This document shows, piece by piece, positions 1 through 9,019 of a stretch of DNA of 64,000 nucleotides (position 1 is the stretch's first letter; every line of letters begins with the position of its first letter). The notes beneath the pieces were generated by a model. That model was given only the letters and a program-made list of their open reading frames with translations. It ran no database searches and was not told where the DNA came from. Position numbers and translations under genes: made by a program. The stretch comes from CAYQUO01 sp964420835. GTDB taxonomy: Bacteria; Chloroflexota; Anaerolineae; Anaerolineales; Anaerolineaceae. Where the stretch lies: assembly GCA_964420835.1 (NCBI GenBank), contig CAYQUO010000003.1, positions 62,001 to 126,000 on the forward strand. The letters run 5' to 3'.

Positions 1-748
1 GCACCCTGCCGAGCAGCCCGGCATGTTTAATCATATCCTTGATCATGCCCCCTTGCGAGCCCTCACCCAGCAGGATAAGCCGAAGGTTGGGGAGCTTGTT
101 GGCGGCCAGGATAAAACCCCTAACGGCCACATCCACACCATAAATCGGTTCCCAGGATCGTAAAGAGAGCAGAACGAATTCCCCATCTCTTGCCCAACCC
201 ATACGGGATCGCAGTCCGCCATCCCCGCCGGGTTTAAAATCGTCAAGGTTTACACCCCAGGGGAAAGTGACGATGTTATCTCTCGGGAATCCGATCCGGG
301 TGGCTTTTTCAAGGACGACCTGGCAATCGCAAAACAGGAGGCTGCTGCGACGGAGGGTATAACGTGTGATCATCCTCATGGCCATGTTGCGTTCCGCCTC
401 AACCAGGATGTCCGACCCCCACGACATGCTTATGAGCGGTTGAAACCCGCTGGCTGCAACCAGAAATGCCGGTGATTGAATCGGCCCTGCATGCACAAGG
501 TCTGGCTGCAGTTGATCCAGGAGTTGGGTGAGTTTTTTTCGATAGTCAATTAACCCTGACAGTGAATAAACCTTGCCGACGGACGTCAAGGCGTGCTGAT
601 TTACCTCGCGAGGAAGTTGGCGTTGTTCGGACGAGCGCGAACTGTTTTCCAGGCGTAAGTGATGGACCTCATGCCCTGCATGGACAAGTGAGGTCAGGAA
701 GCGGTAATCGTGCGGGGTGTAATTCCGGCTGAAATAAAGGATTCGCAT
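1..748 (-). CDS. Glycosyltransferase family 4-like protein, C-terminus cut by window edge
   Basis: The minus strand is open from an ATG at 748 to the window edge, giving 249 codons. The N-terminus MRILYFSRNYTPHDYRFLTS and the early HAGHEV turn are typical of the N-terminal Rossmann domain of GT-B glycosyltransferases. MSWGSDIL and FPWGVNLDDFKP follow near the domain junction, and LRLILLGEGSQGG near the visible end matches the start of the GT4 nucleotide-sugar binding domain. The rest of that domain, with the catalytic E-x7-E region, lies outside the window. It is the last visible gene of the polysaccharide operon, 19 bases after the NeuB-like gene. It probably transfers a sugar to a surface glycan on the cytoplasmic face of the membrane; donor and acceptor cannot be told. 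Confidence 0.85.
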   Translation of the reverse strand, partial: MRILYFSRNYTPHDYRFLTSLVHAGHEVHHLRLENSSRSSEQRQLPREVNQHALTSVGKVYSLSGLIDYRKKLTQLLDQLQPDLVHAGPIQSPAFLVAASGFQPLISMSWGSDILVEAERNMAMRMITRYTLRRSSLLFCDCQVVLEKATRIGFPRDNIVTFPWGVNLDDFKPGGDGGLRSRMGWARDGEFVLLSLRSWEPIYGVDVAVRGFILAANKLPNLRLILLGEGSQGGMIKDMIKHAGLLGRV

Positions 749-767
749 AGAAAAGAGGGTTGAAGGA

Positions 768-1838
768 TCAAGCCTTCCCCAGGTCGATCCAGCGCAGTTC
801 CTTTCCCGCGGGGAGATCCACAAGGGCGCTGGTACCAATGACCTTGTCGATCTCATCCGGCTCGATGGCACCGGGTGTTGCCGGTCGCAACACATCGATC
901 ATCTCACGGGTAACCACTTCACCTTTCTGGATCTGGCGGGCAGCCCGCAGACACCGGCGTTGTATGACTCGGGTTTCCTTTTCATTATCAGCCACGAACT
1001 TGTCCGCAAAGCCCAGCGCCCTCTCCAATTGCCTGGTGTTCTCCACCATGTCGGCCCAACTTTGGGGATTCATGGCAAACTTGTGGTCTGGGCCTTCCCG
1101 TCCGTTGTCATCTGTGAAATGCTTCTCAACAACACGGGCGCCTAGGGCAACAGCCCCCAACACCGTTGCATGGCCGGGGGTATGGTCCGAGAGGCCAGGA
1201 ACAACCTGCGGGAAGAGCGTTTGGTAAGTGGACAGGACCCGCAGGTGAATATGATTAAAATTCTCTGGGCTGGCAGTATAGTTCGTATTGCATTGCATTA
1301 GCACAAGGGCTGGGTTGAGTTTCATTATCCGGTGGACTGCTCTCTGTACATCCCCAATATCTGCTGCACCTGTTGCCAGCAGAACGGGTTTCCCTTTACT
1401 GGCAATCCGTTCCAACGCCTCGAGCCAATTAATTTCCCCCGACCCGATCTTGTATGCGGGTACGTAGGGGTCAAGCATGTCAATGGCTTCAAAATCATAC
1501 GGAGAGGAAAAATAATGGATGCCGGCTTTATCGCATGCCTCCCTTAGGATCGGAGTCCATTCAAAGGGGATGGACGCATCTTTGTAAACCTGGAAGACCG
1601 ATTTTTTCCAGCCCGCCTGGTGCGAAACCTGTCCCCCCATGTGGGTAAATCCATAATCCGATACAATGCCTGGGGCACGGAAATTTTGAAACTTGGCCGC
1701 ATCCGCGCCAGCCTGGGCTGCCAGCCGGATGAGCATCCTGGCCCGCTCCAGGTCGCCATCATGATTGGCGGCAATGTCCGCAATAAAATACGTCGGGTGT
1801 TCACCCCCAACCGTACGTTCTGCAATTTGAATTTCCAT
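768..1838 (-). CDS. N-acetylneuraminate synthase (NeuB/PseI/SpsE) family protein
   Basis: The 356-residue protein has the full NeuB layout. The TIM-barrel domain starts with FIADIAANHDGDLERARMLI (about residues 18-37) and includes AKFQNF, KIGSGE and GLSDHTPGHATVLGAVALGA with VVEKHFT. A C-terminal SAF (antifreeze-like) domain follows from RRCLRAARQIQKGEVVT. The family condenses phosphoenolpyruvate with an N-acetylated hexosamine to make a nonulosonic acid such as sialic, legionaminic or pseudaminic acid. The start has a strong AGGAGG ribosome site. A PseB-like dehydratase lies two genes upstream in the operon, which favours a pseudaminate-like product. However, no PseC aminotransferase, PseG hydrolase or CMP-transferase is in the window, so the exact sugar is unknown. 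Confidence 0.88.
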   Translation of the reverse strand: MEIQIAERTVGGEHPTYFIADIAANHDGDLERARMLIRLAAQAGADAAKFQNFRAPGIVSDYGFTHMGGQVSHQAGWKKSVFQVYKDASIPFEWTPILREACDKAGIHYFSSPYDFEAIDMLDPYVPAYKIGSGEINWLEALERIASKGKPVLLATGAADIGDVQRAVHRIMKLNPALVLMQCNTNYTASPENFNHIHLRVLSTYQTLFPQVVPGLSDHTPGHATVLGAVALGARVVEKHFTDDNGREGPDHKFAMNPQSWADMVENTRQLERALGFADKFVADNEKETRVIQRRCLRAARQIQKGEVVTREMIDVLRPATPGAIEPDEIDKVIGTSALVDLPAGKELRWIDLGKA

Positions 1839-1847
1839 ACCAGCCTC

Positions 1848-2795
1848 CTATTCCCGAGCTGTTCCTGTAATTTGGTTTTTCCGGGCCATCCTGCGGATTT
1901 GACCGGCATGACCGGAATGAAAATCCTGATACAGGCGTTCAATTCCATCCCGCTGATTAGGCAAGGTCCGCTTAAGGTCGTGAATGAGCTTGCCGGGCAA
2001 CAAGGTAAGATTCGGCGATCGATGGGCAACCAGCCCGGCTTCCTTCCACGATATCGGACGAATAAGTTCTGGTTGAAACCCAAAACGTTCAGCTATGGCA
2101 ATCCCAAAATCATACTTGCTCCAGGCATCCGGGCTCACCACGTGGTACATTCCAGCCAGTTCCCGGTCAGCCATCTGCATGAGAATTTCAGCCAGTTCCT
2201 TGACATACAGGGGACTAAAAAAGACATCGGTGAATCCCTTCAGTTTTTGATTATCCGCCAGGTTGTAGTAAAAATGTTCAGCCAGGCTTCTTGTCCCGTG
2301 AAGGCTCCAGCCGTAAAAATTCACCCTGGCGATGAGCGCTTCCGCGCAGGCTGAAGACACGGCACATTCCCCCTCCAGCTTCGTCCTCGCATAAACATTT
2401 TGGGGGTTGGGTGAATCCGTTTCCACATACTTCCCCCGCAACCCGTCGAACACTGCGTCTGTCGAAATGTGAATTAGCCGGACGCTTGTTTGATGACAGG
2501 CTTTCGCCAGTTCACCCGGCATTCGGGCGTTGATCGCTTCAGCCAGCTGCGGCTCCACTTCGCAGGCATCCACATTCGCCATGGCAGCACAGTTCAAGAC
2601 CATTTCAGGGCGCACCTTCTCAATGACTTTTGCAACGTTCCCGGATATTGAAAGGTCAGCCTCCAAAACCTGGAATGGAGCTGCCTGAAGGGGATTCCTG
2701 TGAACAGCACCTATAATCTCATGCTCGCGACAATAGTGAAGGGCGAAATTCAAACCCAGCAATCCGCTGGCGCCGGTCACCAGGATTCGTGTCAT
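1848..2795 (-). CDS. RmlD-like sugar-nucleotide reductase (extended SDR)
   Basis: The 315-residue protein opens with a Rossmann glycine motif, GASGLLGLNFAL (about residues 8-19), for NAD(P) binding. It has the short-chain dehydrogenase YxxxK pair in YARTKLEGE near residue 135, preceded by HISTDAVFDG. The best family fit is dTDP-4-dehydrorhamnose reductase (RmlD_sub_bind), which reduces a 4-keto nucleotide sugar at C4. It overlaps the upstream dehydratase by 4 bases (ATGA), so the two are translationally coupled. The natural reading is that it reduces the 4-keto product of that dehydratase. There is no C-terminal cupin domain as in WbjC/FnlB. The substrate is inferred, not shown. Confidence 0.8.
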   Translation of the reverse strand: MTRILVTGASGLLGLNFALHYCREHEIIGAVHRNPLQAAPFQVLEADLSISGNVAKVIEKVRPEMVLNCAAMANVDACEVEPQLAEAINARMPGELAKACHQTSVRLIHISTDAVFDGLRGKYVETDSPNPQNVYARTKLEGECAVSSACAEALIARVNFYGWSLHGTRSLAEHFYYNLADNQKLKGFTDVFFSPLYVKELAEILMQMADRELAGMYHVVSPDAWSKYDFGIAIAERFGFQPELIRPISWKEAGLVAHRSPNLTLLPGKLIHDLKRTLPNQRDGIERLYQDFHSGHAGQIRRMARKNQITGTARE

Positions 2796-3799
2796 TCCTT
2801 GTCACCTCCCGCTCCTTCCTTCTCGACCAGGGCCACCATATCCTGGATCGCAGGAATTCCCAACCAGCGATCATTATTATTGCTTGCATAACGGAAACCA
2901 TCCGGCAACAGCCTGCCTTGTTTTTCCCATTCCCGTCCAAACCAGAAAGCCTCGGCTGGCTGGACAACATACATGTCATCCATCTCAACCGTAGTGCGGG
3001 CTTCATCATCGGAGATTAGTACCTCGTGGAGTTTTTCTCCCGGGCGAATGCCGATAACATCGATCCGCGCCCCAGGTGCGATGGCTTTTGCCAGGTCCAT
3101 CACGGTCATGCTGGGAATTTTGGGGACAAACACTTCCCCGCCGTGCATCTGCTCTATACAGCGCAGGACAAAACGCACGCCCTGCTCAAGGGATATCCAG
3201 AAACGCGTCATCCGCTCATCTGTAACCGTCAGTATCCCATTCTGCTTCTGCCCCAGGAAAACCGGCACCACACTCCCCCGGCTGCCCACAACATTCCCAT
3301 AACGAACGCAGGAAAACCGGGTATTACTTCCAGCTGCATATGCGTTGCTTTGTACGAATAATTTCTCTGCAGCCAGCTTGGTGGCACCATACAGGTTCAC
3401 CGGGTTAACTGCCTTGTCTGTGCTTATTGCCATCACCCGTGGAACTCCAACATCCAGGGCTGCATCCACTACGTTCTGGCTTCCAAGAATGTTCGTCTTG
3501 ATTGCTTCCATGGGGTTATACTCACATGCCGGGACCTGCTTTAAGGCAGCCGCATGAACAACCAGGTCAACCCCATTAAAAGCCCTTTTCAGCCGTTGCA
3601 GGTCTCTAACATCCCCAATGAAATATCTCAGGGAAGAGTGGTCGTATCCATGGGTTTGCATCTCATGTTGTTTCAACTCGTCCCGGCTGTAAACAATGAT
3701 CTTGGCTGGATGATATTCGTCCAGAAGGATCCTGATCATTTTTTTTCCAAAAGATCCGGTGCCCCCGGTGATCAATATGGTCTGGCTATTCCAATCCAT
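2792..3799 (-). CDS. UDP-GlcNAc 4,6-dehydratase-like protein (PseB/FlaA1/WbjB type)
   Basis: This 335-residue extended SDR carries GGTGSFGKKMI for cofactor binding near the N-terminus. It also has the family-specific STDKAVNPVNLYGATK stretch, which contains the catalytic YxxxK. C-terminal RPGEKLHEVLIS is typical of polysaccharide biosynthesis protein PF02719. Relatives convert UDP-GlcNAc to a 4-keto-6-deoxy sugar, the first step to pseudaminic acid or to UDP-L-FucNAc-type sugars. It overlaps the GNAT gene upstream by 14 bases and the RmlD-like gene downstream by 4. The family call is firm; whether the enzyme also inverts C5 cannot be seen. Confidence 0.87.
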   Translation of the reverse strand: MDWNSQTILITGGTGSFGKKMIRILLDEYHPAKIIVYSRDELKQHEMQTHGYDHSSLRYFIGDVRDLQRLKRAFNGVDLVVHAAALKQVPACEYNPMEAIKTNILGSQNVVDAALDVGVPRVMAISTDKAVNPVNLYGATKLAAEKLFVQSNAYAAGSNTRFSCVRYGNVVGSRGSVVPVFLGQKQNGILTVTDERMTRFWISLEQGVRFVLRCIEQMHGGEVFVPKIPSMTVMDLAKAIAPGARIDVIGIRPGEKLHEVLISDDEARTTVEMDDMYVVQPAEAFWFGREWEKQGRLLPDGFRYASNNNDRWLGIPAIQDMVALVEKEGAGGDKE

Positions 3800-4397
3800 T
3801 GGTTTCCCTCGTTTCTGTTATGTAATACCGCATCAATACCCGGCGCCCAGATGGTTGTGCAGCCTCAGCAAAGCCGGCTCGTAGAAATAAAGAAAGGACC
3901 CCGGTGTATAAGTCAGCATCAGCCGACTTCTCCTGCCCGGGACCCACGGGATAGCCCTCAACAACCTGTGCGCCCTGTTCCGCCGCATAACGTATCGCTT
4001 CCTTAAGCAGAATACCGGACAGGCCTTTTCTCCTGTAACCATTCCGAATATAAAAACAAACCACACTCCAGGTTATCCGGTAGTCCAAAGATTTAAAAAG
4101 GCGGGAACGCTCCAATGAACCGTACACCTTGCGCGGGCCGACTGAAATCCAGCCTACTGGTAACCCGTTGTGATATGCCAGAAGGCCTGGTACCTCACCG
4201 GAATCGACGATGGCCTTGAATGCTAGACGGTTCTGTTCCCCAACGCATCTGGCAAATTCAGCCCTTTTCATCCGCCACCACATACACCAGCAGCCATTAA
4301 CTCCCTTCGGACCAAACAAGGCTTCCAGGTCCTCCCAGCGGTCAGATGTGAGAGGGTGGACATGGATCTCCTTATGGTCGAACCCGGCCATTTTCAT
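3786..4397 (-). CDS. GNAT family N-acetyltransferase
   Basis: The 203-residue protein has the GNAT acetyl-CoA site in FYIRNGYRRKGLSGILLKEA (about residues 115-134), the R/Q-x-x-G-x-G/A loop before the long helix. The N-terminal GCWCMWWRMKRAEF segment is characteristic of a poorly studied GNAT subgroup and is unlike PseH. An ATG at 4397 sits 3 bases after GGAGG; a second ATG two codons later is spaced better at 9 bases. It lies between the methyltransferase and the dehydratase with overlaps on both sides, so it probably acetylates an amino-sugar intermediate of the same glycan. The substrate is inferred from context only. Confidence 0.8.
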   Translation of the reverse strand: MKMAGFDHKEIHVHPLTSDRWEDLEALFGPKGVNGCWCMWWRMKRAEFARCVGEQNRLAFKAIVDSGEVPGLLAYHNGLPVGWISVGPRKVYGSLERSRLFKSLDYRITWSVVCFYIRNGYRRKGLSGILLKEAIRYAAEQGAQVVEGYPVGPGQEKSADADLYTGVLSLFLRAGFAEAAQPSGRRVLMRYYITETRETNGLE

Positions 4398-5272
4398 CTT
4401 CCTCCCGGTTTGCGCATGATCACGAGAGGATACTGCCCTTTTTCACCACTATAATGAGGGAACAACTCCTCAATCCTGTACAGGATTTTCAGGAACAGTT
4501 TTCCACCAGTAATTTCGTGAACAAGCGCCCGTAAAAAACGAACGTTTACACTTCTCCAGACGCGGACTTCCAGGTCCATCCTGGAGCCTGGATGCTCCCA
4601 TAACCATTGGGGGTCCAATTTCTCTATGTACGTACCGGTCGGCATTTCCTGCCTGGTGGTCTTGTCTTTCACCCCCGCCAGGTTCGTATCCCCTTTGTGG
4701 CGCCAAAGGGCGATTCGGTTTCCGATCACCTCTGCAGCCCTGATCAATCCTTGTGCCCGTTTCATCCAAGGGGATTCCGTCCACCCGTTAACAACCACAC
4801 CGCTGGCGGCTTCGCCTAATACCCTGTACAACTCATCATACGCCCTGTCCTGGTCCGCCAAGGGAAGGTGATGTAAAGTGTGCAGTGAAACCAACGCCTC
4901 GAACGCCTCGGCTCTGAATGGCAGGTTTGCCACGTCTGCAACGACGCAAAGCGCCTTGTCCCCCAATTTTTTTCCCGCCTCATTCAATGCAGTGATGGAC
5001 AAGTCCGCACAGACCCGGTAATCATACCCTTCCGAATACGTCAAGTACTCGGGATATTGAACCGGTCCTGAACCTGCATCCAATAAATACTTGCCAGTAT
5101 GATGAATATGCTTCAGTACGCGCAGGTGGCAGCGATGAATGTATTCCGCCGAAACCGGCCTCAAGTCTTCATACCGTGTATTTTGGTAAAGACCTGTTGA
5201 GGTTTGGCTCCAACCAACCTCATCATAGAACTCACGAACTTTCTGCTGTACCGGTGTGGATTGACTTGTCAT
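4394..5272 (-). CDS. Class I SAM-dependent methyltransferase
   Basis: The 292-residue protein has motif I as LLDAGSGPVQYP (about residues 63-74). An acidic second strand follows, then VADVANLPF with SLHTLHHLP as the post-motif region. This is the standard Rossmann-like methyltransferase core of UbiE/Methyltransf_11 type, with an extra C-terminal region of about 120 residues. The start ATG directly follows the stop of the upstream gene (TAGATG) and its end overlaps the GNAT gene by 4 bases. In this setting it likely methylates a sugar or terminal residue of the surface polysaccharide. The acceptor is unknown. Confidence 0.82.
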   Translation of the reverse strand: MTSQSTPVQQKVREFYDEVGWSQTSTGLYQNTRYEDLRPVSAEYIHRCHLRVLKHIHHTGKYLLDAGSGPVQYPEYLTYSEGYDYRVCADLSITALNEAGKKLGDKALCVVADVANLPFRAEAFEALVSLHTLHHLPLADQDRAYDELYRVLGEAASGVVVNGWTESPWMKRAQGLIRAAEVIGNRIALWRHKGDTNLAGVKDKTTRQEMPTGTYIEKLDPQWLWEHPGSRMDLEVRVWRSVNVRFLRALVHEITGGKLFLKILYRIEELFPHYSGEKGQYPLVIMRKPGGR

Positions 5273-6886
5273 CTACTTCGACCCTTTGACTTGTCCCCAA
5301 TCGATCGGCTCACCGGAAAGGTAGCGGAATGTATTACCGTATTGTGATAAGCCCTCGTCATTCAAAACGGTATACAGGGGCCGAATCTTGTAATCATCCC
5401 ACATCCGAACCAGGTGCCAAGGGAAAGGTTGAGGAAATTCAAAGAAGAACCGGTAAGCATACTGCCAGGCCTGCTCCACCTGTTTTTGGGTTAACCTATA
5501 ATGTTCCGGTTTTTCCAGGATCTGCCCTAGTTGTTTGTAATAAGTCACCCATGAATCCGGATCGATGGTGAACCCACGATTGCGGTAGTGTGTCCTGCCC
5601 GCCACCATCACCGGTTTACCGCTCATAGCCATTTCCAGTCCAACCGTGGTTGTGTATACCAGTCCCAGGTCGGCGATCTCCACCAGGTCATATGTGTTTA
5701 ATTGATCGCCTGGTTCCACCAGGCGGATGTGATCAGGAAGTTGTGGCAACAACCCCCTGACAACGTCAACCATGGAAATTCCATGGGTGAGAACCTCTCC
5801 GGGATGGATGCGCACAACCAGTTGAACATCTTCCCGTCCAACAAAATACTGCACGGTCCGGCTGATCCATTCGGCCATCGTCCTGCTGAAGATCTGGCGC
5901 CCAAGGGTCAGGCTGTCACCCAGTACGTTGGTTGCCAGAAGCACAACCGGGCGTTCATCCAACGCCAGTGATTGCCGGATCTTTTCACCTCCCTGTGCGG
6001 GGATGCCCTGCCAACGACGGACAAAATTTTCCCAAATTGTTGCCCGTCTGCGGGACTTGAACATGCGTTTCAATTGGTCCAGCTCAGGGGTACTCAATGG
6101 CACATCGTGGCGGGCCTTCCACAGGTCATCCGTTTCCTGCCGCATCACTTCTGCGTTGTGCGCCAGCCAGATCCGTTGACGCTGGTCGCCAAATTCATAG
6201 GTAACTGTTGGGATGCGCAATAAACGAGCCATCCGGTAGGCAACGCCCAATTCCTGAATAGTACCGTTGGGCACGATGGTGACATCAGGGCGATTTTTCA
6301 ACAAGTAAGCGTACAAGGACAGGGCTGCATCCTGGTTGCGATCGAAACGGAGCCGGTAGGTCTCACTATTCTCATCAATGTCTTCCACTTGTAACGTGTA
6401 TTGTGTGTCATACCTGGTAACCAATTCAACTTCCCGGGCAGCCGTTTCAGGTAATATTTTTATGGGTGATTTTGCCGTCAGGAAGGAAATGGGGTTTATA
6501 AGATGATCAGCCTGCCCAAGGACTTTTGCGGCATAGGCGTTTTGCCGGCGCAGATCAAAGCGGTTAATTGGTGTCTGCCATTCTGCATACGGCAGATAAC
6601 CCAATGTCACTTTATGGCCCTGGGCTGCCAGGGCAATTCCCATTAGCGCCGTATGCTCGATCCAATAATGGAGTGTGCTAAAAATGAAGATGTTCTTCCC
6701 AACAGATGTTTGGGACTGTAACTTATCGGCTTGCTGTACAAGTTCCGGCAGGGCATTTTGCAGACGACGAAGTGAAAACCGGCTTTGGACCGGTTTTCCA
6801 CGCTGTCGGATCAGCCAATACAACTCGGCAGTGAATGGGATCTGCCCAAGAATGTTCTTGATCACCTGCTTGTTCAAAGTTGTCAT
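5273..6886 (-). CDS. Capsule-type GT-B glycosyltransferase-like protein
   Basis: The 537-residue soluble protein resembles the capsule polysaccharide synthesis (KpsC/KpsS-like) group. It has an N-terminal GT-B half with STLHYWIEH and a long middle region (PNGTIQELGVAYRMARLL, then YEFGDQRQRIWLAHN). A C-terminal donor-binding half contains VVRIHPGE, then NTYDLVEIADLGLVYTTTVG and EMAMSGKPVMVAGR. The last two match the N-x-x-D-L-x-x-x-A-D and T-x-x-x-E-x-A-x-x-G-K-P pattern of CDP-glycerol/capsule transferases. It sits 4 bases downstream of the Wzt-like ATPase. It probably builds or primes the exported polymer; the linkage is unknown. Confidence 0.65.
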   Translation of the reverse strand: MTTLNKQVIKNILGQIPFTAELYWLIRQRGKPVQSRFSLRRLQNALPELVQQADKLQSQTSVGKNIFIFSTLHYWIEHTALMGIALAAQGHKVTLGYLPYAEWQTPINRFDLRRQNAYAAKVLGQADHLINPISFLTAKSPIKILPETAAREVELVTRYDTQYTLQVEDIDENSETYRLRFDRNQDAALSLYAYLLKNRPDVTIVPNGTIQELGVAYRMARLLRIPTVTYEFGDQRQRIWLAHNAEVMRQETDDLWKARHDVPLSTPELDQLKRMFKSRRRATIWENFVRRWQGIPAQGGEKIRQSLALDERPVVLLATNVLGDSLTLGRQIFSRTMAEWISRTVQYFVGREDVQLVVRIHPGEVLTHGISMVDVVRGLLPQLPDHIRLVEPGDQLNTYDLVEIADLGLVYTTTVGLEMAMSGKPVMVAGRTHYRNRGFTIDPDSWVTYYKQLGQILEKPEHYRLTQKQVEQAWQYAYRFFFEFPQPFPWHLVRMWDDYKIRPLYTVLNDEGLSQYGNTFRYLSGEPIDWGQVKGSK

Positions 6887-6890
6887 TGGA

Positions 6891-8162
6891 TTAACTCGCT
6901 TTTATCTTCCACTCAAGGCGCGGGCGGATGGGTCCCATCCTTGGTTCAGGCCAATGCATTCCCGGTGCCCCGGCAGAGTCCACATTGAATGTCATGGCTT
7001 GTTCGTCCTGAAAATACCGCTTAACTCGAAAAGCGCTTGCATTAATGGCGATCACATACCTGCCTTCGTTCAACAAATCCGCAGGGATCAGACAACTGCT
7101 GCTGTAATGACCGGCTTTTCGGATGGAATATTGTTCGAATAACACCGGCTCATCGGTATCGAATGAGGTAAGGATGTATTCCCCACGCGTGCTGATAAGG
7201 TAAAACCCCACCCGTAAACCGGTGATAGGCGAATCAAGCCGGTACTCCAGCTCCACTTTCACCGGTTCCACAGAACGATGCGTGTCCGAAACCTCGCCCC
7301 GCGGGTTCAGGGTTCGAACTGCGATCGGGCGGAATGGGGCAGCGTCGGCTGGAATTTCACCTTCCTCCCAGGTGCGTTGGCCTTCCTGGGAAAAACCTTG
7401 GGACAGGTAGTAGTCCACAGCCTGCTGCGCCGGCGCCCTGAAGATGACATGACCCCGATCAATCACAAGCGCTTCGTTGGTCAGGCGCAGGATGGCAGAC
7501 ATGTTATGGCTGACAAAAAGCACCGTTCTCCCCTGCTGGGCTACATCACCCATTTTTCCAAGGCATTTCCGCTGAAATTCGGCATCTCCCACCGCCAGCA
7601 CCTCATCCACCACCAGGATCTCCGGCTCCAGGTGGGCTGCCACAGCGAAGGCCAGCCGCAGGTACATCCCACTGGAATACCGTTTGACTGGAGTGTCGAT
7701 GAATTTTTCCACCTCGGCGAAATTCACGATCTCATCAAATTTCCGGGCTATCTCCGTTCTCTTCATGCCAAGGATGGCACCATTCAGGAAAATATTCTCC
7801 CGGCCTGTCAGTTCGGGGTGAAAGCCGGTGCCGACTTCAAGGAGTGAACCGACCCTGCCGCGGATCTCCGCCCGGCCCTCGGATGGGTCCGTTACCCGGG
7901 AAAGGATCTTTAACAGTGTGCTCTTTCCGGCACCATTCCGGCCGATTACACCGAGAACCTGCCCCTGGCGGACATCGAAGCTCACCTCGCGCAGCGCCCA
8001 AAAATGAGTTGCATCGCCACCTGTGCCATCTTCCCGGGGACCAGTTGCCCGGCGTTTTTTTAAAGCGAGGGCATCCCGCAAGGTCTGGTACTGAATCCCG
8101 GCCATGCTGCCGATGCGGTATTGTTTTCCCAGGTTTTCCACCCGGATCGCAAACTCGCTCAT
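6891..8162 (-). CDS. Polysaccharide ABC exporter ATPase (Wzt/TagH-like) with C-terminal carbohydrate-binding domain
   Basis: The N-terminal half (about residues 1-245) is an ABC ATPase with Walker A GRNGAGKST, signature YSSGMYLRLAFA and Walker B ILVVDEVLAVGD. The degenerate YSSGM signature is usual for O-antigen and teichoic acid exporters. Residues of about 255-423 form an extra beta-rich domain like Wzt-C, which in E. coli O9a recognises the modified end of the O-antigen. The methyltransferase next door could supply such a terminal cap, which is an inference. The ATG follows an AAGGA ribosome site and lies 9 bases after the permease gene. Confidence 0.9.
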   Translation of the reverse strand: MSEFAIRVENLGKQYRIGSMAGIQYQTLRDALALKKRRATGPREDGTGGDATHFWALREVSFDVRQGQVLGVIGRNGAGKSTLLKILSRVTDPSEGRAEIRGRVGSLLEVGTGFHPELTGRENIFLNGAILGMKRTEIARKFDEIVNFAEVEKFIDTPVKRYSSGMYLRLAFAVAAHLEPEILVVDEVLAVGDAEFQRKCLGKMGDVAQQGRTVLFVSHNMSAILRLTNEALVIDRGHVIFRAPAQQAVDYYLSQGFSQEGQRTWEEGEIPADAAPFRPIAVRTLNPRGEVSDTHRSVEPVKVELEYRLDSPITGLRVGFYLISTRGEYILTSFDTDEPVLFEQYSIRKAGHYSSSCLIPADLLNEGRYVIAINASAFRVKRYFQDEQAMTFNVDSAGAPGMHWPEPRMGPIRPRLEWKIKAS

Positions 8163-8171
8163 TGATATTCC

Positions 8172-9011
8172 TTATATCATGTCGGCAAAGCGCCGTTCCA
8201 TGCGGCGAAAATAGAACATTCCGCTGATGAGAATGACCACGGATATTGCTATGGAGATCATCAGCGCATTTCCCGGGGCAGCGCTCTCAATCCCCAGGAT
8301 CGCCCAGCGGAATCCGTTCACCACCCCGACCATCGGGTTAAGGGCATATAAAAATTGCCAACGTTTCGGTACAAGGGATGCCCCATAGGCAATTGGGGTT
8401 ATAAACAACCAGAACTGGCTGAGGAACGGGGTTACATACCCCACATCCCTGTATAAAACATTCATGGCTGAAAGCCAAAAGCCCACCCCCAGGCTCGTCA
8501 CCAGGGCCAGGAGAAGGAAAAGCGGCAAGGTCCACATCTGGCTGGTTGGATGCAGGCCATAATAGAACATCAGGAGAACCAACACCACGAATGCGACCAG
8601 GAAATCCACCACACCAGCCAACACTGAGGACAACGGCAGGATGATGCGCGGGAAATACACCTTGGTGATCATCTGGCTGTTTTGCACCAAGGATCGGCTG
8701 GCGACCGTAAGAGCAGTGGCGAAAAGTTCCCACGGCAACAAAGCGGAATACGTGTAGATGGGGTAGGGAGCTCCTTCGGAAGGCACCTTGGCCAATCCGC
8801 CAAAAAAGATGCTGAACACGACCATCGTCAATACCGGCCGAAGGATCGCCCAGGAAGCGCCCAGCAACGTTTGCTTGTAACGGACCTTGAGGTCCCTCCA
8901 GGTGAGAAAATAGACCAACTCACGGTAGCGCCAAATGTCCCTCAGGTTTAGTGCAGCCCATCCGTGTGCAGGTTTTAAGGTTGTTATCAACGGTTCGCTA
9001 CGGGCGGCCAT
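8172..9011 (-). CDS. Polysaccharide ABC exporter permease (Wzm/TagG-like, ABC-2 type)
   Basis: The 279-residue integral membrane protein has about six hydrophobic segments. Its N-terminal LVYFLTWRDLKVRYKQTLLGASWAI is the classic amphipathic entry region of Wzm/TagG permeases. A WLFITPIAYGAS stretch and a short basic tail (RRMERRFADMI) complete the family pattern. It pairs with the ATPase encoded directly downstream to export a lipid-linked polysaccharide across the cytoplasmic membrane. It begins 8 bases after the GDP-fucose synthase stop codon, so it is part of the same transcript. Confidence 0.92.
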   Translation of the reverse strand: MAARSEPLITTLKPAHGWAALNLRDIWRYRELVYFLTWRDLKVRYKQTLLGASWAILRPVLTMVVFSIFFGGLAKVPSEGAPYPIYTYSALLPWELFATALTVASRSLVQNSQMITKVYFPRIILPLSSVLAGVVDFLVAFVVLVLLMFYYGLHPTSQMWTLPLFLLLALVTSLGVGFWLSAMNVLYRDVGYVTPFLSQFWLFITPIAYGASLVPKRWQFLYALNPMVGVVNGFRWAILGIESAAPGNALMISIAISVVILISGMFYFRRMERRFADMI

Positions 9012-9019
9012 ATTTCTAC

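Noticed and set aside
1620..2354. 244-codon plus-strand ORF
   Set aside because: It is antisense to the NeuB-like and RmlD-like genes, which have clear family motifs.
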